Of a DNA stretch of 10,616 nucleotides, positions 7,251 through 10,616 are shown piece after piece (position 1 is the stretch's first letter; each line of letters opens with the position of its first letter). A model generated the notes under the pieces. That model ran no database searches and was not told the DNA's origin. It saw nothing but the letters and a program-made list of their open reading frames with translations. Source of the DNA: CF-161 sp035259145. GTDB taxonomy: Bacteria; Chloroflexota; Dormibacteria; Dormibacterales; Dormibacteraceae. A program made the translations under genes and the position numbers. Where the stretch lies: NCBI GenBank assembly GCA_035259145.1, contig DATFWQ010000140.1, positions 1 through 10,616 of the forward strand, in the 5' to 3' direction.

Positions 7251-9671
7251 TCATCGCCGGATTCCCTCGAGGTACTGCGCCGAGCGCGGGTTCGGGATCG
7301 GCAGCCGCCAGTTGCCGGCCGCCATGCCCCAGCGCTCGATGCGCCAGCCACGCTGGCCACCAACCTGCGACAGCCTGGCATCTGGGTTGACCACTACCGG
7401 CGTGCCCACCAGCTCCAGCATGGGCAGATCCGAGATGGCGTCCGCATACGCGAAACCGTCCGACAGGTTCAGGTCATGCCTCGCGGCGTACTCCTGAAGC
7501 AACGCGGCCCGGGCTTCGCCGGCAGGCGGCGGCGACTGCAGGTCGCCGGTCAGCCGGCCGTCTTTGACGAGAAGGTGTGCGCAGTCCAGGTCCACGTCCA
7601 GCAGCTCCGCCAGCGGCTGGACCACCACGTCCAGGGCGCCGGTCAGCAGCAGCACCCCGTGACCGGCGCGTTTGTGCTCTCGTATGCGACGCATGCCCTC
7701 GGGGAACACCCGGCGCAGCATGACCGAGTTCAGCGCCTCCTGGCCCAGCTGCCGCATGCGCTCAGCATCCAGCCCTGCGTACTCGCGGTAGAACGAGCGC
7801 TGGAACTCCGCACGCGAGCGGCGCTCCAGATAGAGCCATCGCGGCACCTTCCGTGCCATCTGAGCCAGGAAGCGCGGCCACTCCTCGACAGGCTTGTCCT
7901 GCAGGCGCATCCACAAGAAGTACTCGACCACATTGGTCTGAACGAGGGTGCCGTCCACGTCGAACACGGCCAGCACTCGCTTCTGCCCGGTCTGGCGGCG
8001 AAGTGCCGAGAGCGCCGTGTTGGTTTCCGGCCTGGGTGCCGTGGCGCCCGTCGGAGATGGGCCCCTGCGAGGGCCCGTGTCGGCACGCGCCATCCGCACG
8101 ACCGTTGGAAAGTGAACGTCGTGGAAGTAGTGGCGCCACTCGTACAGGGCGGGATCGAAGCTGAAGCGTTGCCGCTCGGCCGGGGTCAGGCGCTCCCAGA
8201 GGCCGAGCAGGTTCCGAGAGTCGAATATGCAGTCCACGTCAACGTAGACGCCGTACAGCTCAGCGAGGTTGAGGACCCTCTCGAGCCGGCCTTTTTCATC
8301 ATTGAGCTGGTCCGACCAGCGGGTGGCTGTAGTGCCCAGGGGAAGCCGCTCGACCAGTTGCTGCGCAGCGGCGACCGCCCACAGCGCCAGCTTGCCTCGA
8401 GTCACGAGCTCATCGCGGCTCGGGAAGGTCCACCTCGGCGTACCGATGGCCTGGCCCCAGCGGTCGCGCAGGGGGTGCTCGGTGAAGTATTCGCCGCAGT
8501 AGTCGTAGATGCCGCGCAGGCGCAGGGGGTTCCGGCTGCCGGTGGTCGCGTGGTAGATGCGGTGCTCGCCCGCCGGTGGCGGCGAGCTGGCCACCGCAAG
8601 TACGGCGTTGACAACGAGGTCGGCCGGGATGATGTCCAGGACTCCATCCGGCAGCCCCGAGAAGTCCTGGAGCGCCGCCCTGGCGAACGCGAGGATGATC
8701 GGCTCCGCCATCCGGAAGCCCTCGAGCCAGCCGGGGAACGGCTCAGCCAGCGCGCTCTCGATGATGCTGGGCCGGACGATGGATAGCGGGATGTCGCCGT
8801 GCAGCTCGACCGCGGCGTGCTCGGCCATCGCCTTGGTGAAGGAGTAGATGTCCGTGAAGCCCATCGCCCTGGCGTGTGCCCGGCCTCGCTCCACCAGCCG
8901 CTGCTTCACCCAGCGCTCGCGGAGTCGCTCGACCGCCCGCGCCTGGGCCGGGGTGCCCGCGGGGCCGAGCCGGCTGCGGGCCTCCCGGCGGAGTTGATCC
9001 AGCACCGCGGGGCGCCGGCTCTCCTCCTCTACCGTCGGCCGCAGGTTGCTCAGCACCGCGGCCTCGTGCCGCCAGTTGAGGCCAGGGTCAAGCGGCAGCT
9101 CCTCGCGGACCAGGCCACGGAGCATGCCGCCGACGAAGGCGGTGGAGACGTGGACGAGGTGCGGCTTTGCGTCGAGCTCGCGCAGCGTCTGCACCAGGCG
9201 GCTGGCGCCGAGCAGGTTGGTCTGCGCGGACAGGTCGGCCGGATTGTCGAATTCAACAGCGGCCGCAGAGTGGATCACGACGTCGCAGCGGCGCAGCTCG
9301 CGGCGCGCCTCATCGCTCAGACCGAGGTCGTCCCGGCTGAGGTCCATGTCCATCACCGCTACCTTCTCGGCTACCAGGGCTCGGAATGGTTGCTCGCCGA
9401 GCTCCTGCCTGAGCCTGCGAAAAGCCGGGCTGGCGAGGACCTCACGCTCAAGGCGCTCGCCCGCAAGACGACGCGAGCTGGAACGGATTGCCAGATTGAT
9501 CCGCTGTACACCAGGCAGCGCCCTCAAGCACTTCTCCATGACGGACTTGCCAAGGAAGCCGGTACCGCCCGTGATGAGGAGCGTCTTGCCTGCGAGGCCC
9601 TCTTCGATCAACGTCGTCTGGCCGCCGAGGCTGGACAGCGGAGCCCGGTCGGCGCCGCACTGGCCCGCCAT
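7251..9671 (-). CDS. Fatty acyl-CoA reductase fused to HAD-IB phosphatase-like domain
   Basis: An 806-residue fusion. Residues 27-460 are an extended SDR of the fatty acyl-CoA reductase type, which reduces acyl-CoA/ACP thioesters to aldehyde or alcohol with NAD(P)H. It shows TGGTGFLG (34-41), HSAAAVEFD (134-142), HVSTAFVGG (174-182) and the catalytic YSFTK (Y276, K280). Residues 465-527 match the FAR C-terminal 'sterile' domain (YGVYVDVDCIFDSRNLLGLW). After a Pro/Thr/Ala-rich linker (528-560), a HAD-IB domain (565-780) has FDVDGTL (D571, D573), LLTGA (T677), K703 and AYADAISDLPML (D744, D748), so its catalytic set is complete. ATG at 9671 is used; TTG encoding residue 21 is an alternative nearer the Rossmann fold. 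It is the promoter-proximal gene of the five-gene lipid-like block. The product and the role of the HAD domain are inferred only from family. Confidence 0.9.
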   Translation of the reverse strand: MAGQCGADRAPLSSLGGQTTLIEEGLAGKTLLITGGTGFLGKSVMEKCLRALPGVQRINLAIRSSSRRLAGERLEREVLASPAFRRLRQELGEQPFRALVAEKVAVMDMDLSRDDLGLSDEARRELRRCDVVIHSAAAVEFDNPADLSAQTNLLGASRLVQTLRELDAKPHLVHVSTAFVGGMLRGLVREELPLDPGLNWRHEAAVLSNLRPTVEEESRRPAVLDQLRREARSRLGPAGTPAQARAVERLRERWVKQRLVERGRAHARAMGFTDIYSFTKAMAEHAAVELHGDIPLSIVRPSIIESALAEPFPGWLEGFRMAEPIILAFARAALQDFSGLPDGVLDIIPADLVVNAVLAVASSPPPAGEHRIYHATTGSRNPLRLRGIYDYCGEYFTEHPLRDRWGQAIGTPRWTFPSRDELVTRGKLALWAVAAAQQLVERLPLGTTATRWSDQLNDEKGRLERVLNLAELYGVYVDVDCIFDSRNLLGLWERLTPAERQRFSFDPALYEWRHYFHDVHFPTVVRMARADTGPRRGPSPTGATAPRPETNTALSALRRQTGQKRVLAVFDVDGTLVQTNVVEYFLWMRLQDKPVEEWPRFLAQMARKVPRWLYLERRSRAEFQRSFYREYAGLDAERMRQLGQEALNSVMLRRVFPEGMRRIREHKRAGHGVLLLTGALDVVVQPLAELLDVDLDCAHLLVKDGRLTGDLQSPPPAGEARAALLQEYAARHDLNLSDGFAYADAISDLPMLELVGTPVVVNPDARLSQVGGQRGWRIERWGMAAGNWRLPIPNPRSAQYLEGIRR

Positions 9672-9701
9672 AAGCCTGAGAACACGGCCCCAGTGTAGTT
9701 G

Positions 9702-9724
9702 GCGGCCGGTCTCCGACCGGCCGC
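9702..9724 (-). terminator. Strong GC hairpin between reductase gene and TIR element
   Basis: Perfect 10-bp inverted repeat (GCGGCCGGTC, 3-nt loop, GACCGGCCGC). If the adjacent element is removed, it would lie about 15 bp after the merR stop, a good place for a merR terminator. It has no T-run, so it would be an atypical terminator. It also overlaps where a promoter for the reductase gene at 9671 should be, so an operator role is possible. Confidence 0.4.
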
Positions 9725-9738
9725 TACGAACCTCGGTT

Positions 9739-9768
9739 TAGTGGACTGTAACGTTCGGAGGTGGAGCA
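9739..9768 (+). repeat. Left terminal inverted repeat
   Basis: Begins TAGTGGACTGTAAC. Aligned with the reverse complement of 9959-9988, 24 of 30 positions agree without gaps. The outermost 14 bases differ at only one. Confidence 0.75.
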
Positions 9769-9841
9769 GGCCGGAGGCCCGAAGGCCTGCGTTCCAGGTG
9801 GTCGGTGGCCTCGGCGTCCCCGCGAAGCCTGCTTCGTGGGG
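9766..9841. other. Internal hairpins of the TIR element
   Basis: Two inverted repeats lie inside the element. GCAGGCC (9766-9772) pairs with GGCCTGC (9784-9790) across an 11-nt loop. CCCCGCGAAG (9818-9827) pairs with CTTCGTGGGG (9832-9841) across a 4-nt loop, with one G-T wobble. A weaker CCCAT/ATGGG pair lies at 9871-9875 and 9882-9886. The run of hairpins explains why the segment looks structured rather than coding. Confidence 0.55.
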
Positions 9842-9958
9842 TGGGGAGGATGGGGTGGCGCAACGAGGAGCCCATTTGTCGATGGGTGACGAGGCGCGCC
9901 GGGCCCCCAGACGCAGCCATCAACGCCTGCAAGGCGCCCGGCCGCCTGGGACGTCGGA

Positions 9959-9988
9959 TGCTCCGCCTTCGGCTGTTACGGTCCACTA
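9959..9988 (-). repeat. Right terminal inverted repeat
   Basis: Read on the minus strand it begins TAGTGGACCGTAAC and pairs with the left repeat (24 of 30 positions). Its terminal TA also forms the first two bases of the merR TAG stop codon. Confidence 0.75.
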
Positions 9989-10414
9989 GTGCTGGTGGGC
10001 CTCGGAGAGGGGCTTGCCGGCGAGCCGGGCATTGATGACACTGACGAAGTTGGGGCACTGCATGATGTCTTCATGCCGGCAACGCAGCGCGTGTTTGATA
10101 GCTTCACGGGCGGTCTGGGCTTTGTCGATCTGCTGATCGAGGTCCGCGAGTTTGCGCCGCGCAAGCCGCCGCCAATCGTCGCGCGCGACAGCGCGCGACG
10201 CTGCGAGGGCCTTCTGCTCGGCGAGCGAAAATCCGACGTCGCGCAGCAGCAGGATGGTCCCTACGAGCCTGATCGCCGATTCAGGGTAGCGGCGTTGGCC
10301 TGAGATTCTGGCCGGCGCAGGAAGCAAGCCGAGTTCTTCGTAATAGCGCACTGCCGATGTGGCAACGCCGGCGCGCCGGCTCACCTCGCCGATGGTCAGC
10401 AGGGCGTCGGCCAT
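9986..10414 (-). CDS. MerR-family transcriptional regulator
   Basis: A 142-residue regulator with the full MerR layout. The winged helix-turn-helix is at 5-75 (LLTIGEVSRRAGVATSAVRY, then YEELGLL, SGQRRYPESAIRLV and LRDVGFSLAE). A dimerisation helix spans about 78-110. The C-terminal loop has C112 and C120 in a CX7CP arrangement and ends in His-Gln-His. CueR-type copper sensors also have a CX7C loop at these positions, but the rest of this tail fits another MerR subgroup, so metal or thiol sensing is only possible. MerR proteins bind a spaced dyad between -35 and -10 and activate by untwisting DNA; such a dyad lies just upstream. ATG at 10414 is 4 bp from that dyad. The TAG stop overlaps the end of the TIR element, yet the C-terminus looks complete. 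Confidence 0.88.
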   Translation of the reverse strand: MADALLTIGEVSRRAGVATSAVRYYEELGLLPAPARISGQRRYPESAIRLVGTILLLRDVGFSLAEQKALAASRAVARDDWRRLARRKLADLDQQIDKAQTAREAIKHALRCRHEDIMQCPNFVSVINARLAGKPLSEAHQH

Positions 10415-10415
10415 C

Positions 10416-10446
10416 TTGACTTCAAGCGTACTTGAAGTTGTTGACT
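10416..10446 (+). promoter_or_regulatory. MerR-type operator/promoter for the divergent methyltransferase
   Basis: A perfect dyad, ACTTCAAG-CGTA-CTTGAAGT, occupies 10419-10438. On the plus strand a consensus-like -35, TTGACT, is at 10416-10421 and overlaps the dyad start, as in mer and zntA promoters. A 19-bp spacer puts the -10 at 10441-10446 (TTGACT, a weak match). Overlong 19-bp spacing with the operator inside it is the hallmark of MerR-activated promoters. The dyad also lies 4 bp from the merR ATG, so the regulator may repress itself. Confidence 0.72.
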
Positions 10447-10482
10447 ACTGGCTGTGGAGACACGACAGAAGGCGAGCACGCG

Positions 10483-10616
10483 ATGACGGTCAAGCAGGCG
10501 GCGATGGCGGCCATCGTCGGTCAGTTTGGATACCCGCGGGGTATCGCAGGGAAGGTCGCCGGCTGGGTGATGGCCCATCGCTCCTCCAACCGCCGGCGCA
10601 ACAATTGGGTCGTCTC
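10483..10616 (+). CDS. SAM-dependent methyltransferase, N-terminus only (runs off right edge)
   Basis: 44 codons are visible. The text GYPRGIAGKVAGWVMAHRSS (16-35) followed by NRRRNNWVV (36-44) matches the start of a class I SAM-dependent methyltransferase group whose members begin with a G-W-x-M-A-x-R-x-S-N-x-x-R-N-x-W segment before the Rossmann fold. The SAM motif itself lies beyond the window, so the call rests on this segment alone. ATG at 10483 has AGAAGG at 10467-10472, 10 bases upstream. It is divergent from merR and downstream of the dyad promoter, so it is the likely regulated target. The methyl acceptor is unknown. Confidence 0.62.
   Translation, partial: MTVKQAAMAAIVGQFGYPRGIAGKVAGWVMAHRSSNRRRNNWVV

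Larger units (their letters stand above)
9739..9988. mobile_element. MITE-like non-autonomous element with TIRs and flanking TA
   Basis: A 246-bp segment (9741-9986) has a TA dinucleotide on each side and about 30-bp imperfect terminal inverted repeats. No open frame inside resembles a protein, and both long frames through it run into neighbouring DNA. A TA target duplication with TIRs and no transposase is the pattern of a MITE mobilised in trans by an IS630/Tc1-mariner-type transposase, the family that duplicates TA. Its right end abuts the merR stop codon. The family assignment is inference; the repeat and the TAs are seen directly. Alternatives are a structured-RNA repeat or a REP-like element. 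Confidence 0.65.

Noticed and set aside
7143..8786. 547-codon open frame on the plus strand
   Set aside because: It lies wholly opposite the reductase/HAD gene, whose domains and motifs are clear. The composition is that of an antisense shadow in GC-rich DNA, and no domain is recognisable.
9699..9989. Plus-strand open frame through the TIR element (about 96 codons)
   Set aside because: It resembles no family, spans both flank and element, and covers inverted repeats and hairpins; non-coding is the better reading.
10529..10545. Perfect 7-bp inverted repeat GATACCC-GCG-GGGTATC
   Set aside because: It lies inside the methyltransferase coding region and encodes conserved-looking residues. It is likely chance, though it is AT-containing enough to be noted.
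1..10616. CRISPR arrays, tRNA/rRNA genes, phage or toxin-antitoxin modules
   Set aside because: I saw no regularly spaced repeats, cloverleaf patterns, integrase, transposase or toxin-like small genes.

Overview
The window is high-GC bacterial chromosomal DNA, densely packed, with GTG and TTG starts and several 4-nt gene overlaps. Gene content (TlyA-type methyltransferase, DUF1028 protein, fatty acyl-CoA reductase fused to a HAD-IB phosphatase, PlsC-type acyltransferase, MerR regulator) fits an actinobacterial or Chloroflexota-like lineage. No gene here fixes the phylum, so this is an impression. Apart from one small transposon-like element there are no phage, IS, CRISPR, tRNA or rRNA signatures.

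Left third, minus strand: a DUF1028 Ntn-type protein (2503-1628), a HAD-superfamily hydrolase (1592-951), an N-terminally extended translation initiation factor IF-1 (913-617) and a TlyA-like S4/FtsJ methyltransferase (620 to the left edge). The order of transcription runs from 2503 leftwards with short gaps, so the four may be co-transcribed. A small SnoaL/NTF2-like gene (2595-2939, plus strand) diverges from the DUF1028 gene and converges on the next block.

Centre, minus strand, 9671-2955: a tight five-gene block. It holds a fatty acyl-CoA reductase/HAD-IB fusion, a zinc-dependent medium-chain dehydrogenase, a LarA-family (nickel-pincer racemase) homologue, a PlsC-type acyltransferase and a stand-alone Lon N-terminal-domain protein. 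The last three junctions are a 19-bp gap, an ATGA overlap and a CTGA overlap. Together they look like a pathway that reduces an acyl chain, oxidises or epimerises a hydroxylated carbon and acylates the product. The product is unknown and this reading is inference. The LarA homologue keeps the pincer lysine and nickel-ligand histidine but seems to lack two LarA active-site residues, which makes it the most interesting protein here.

Right end: a MerR-family regulator (10414-9986, minus) diverges from a SAM-dependent methyltransferase that runs off the right edge (10483 onwards, plus). A 20-bp perfect dyad lies between them, placed as in classical MerR-activated promoters. Between merR and the reductase gene lies a 246-bp, hairpin-rich, apparently non-coding element with about 30-bp imperfect terminal inverted repeats and a TA on each side. 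It seems to have inserted into the stop codon of merR and rebuilt a stop from its own end.
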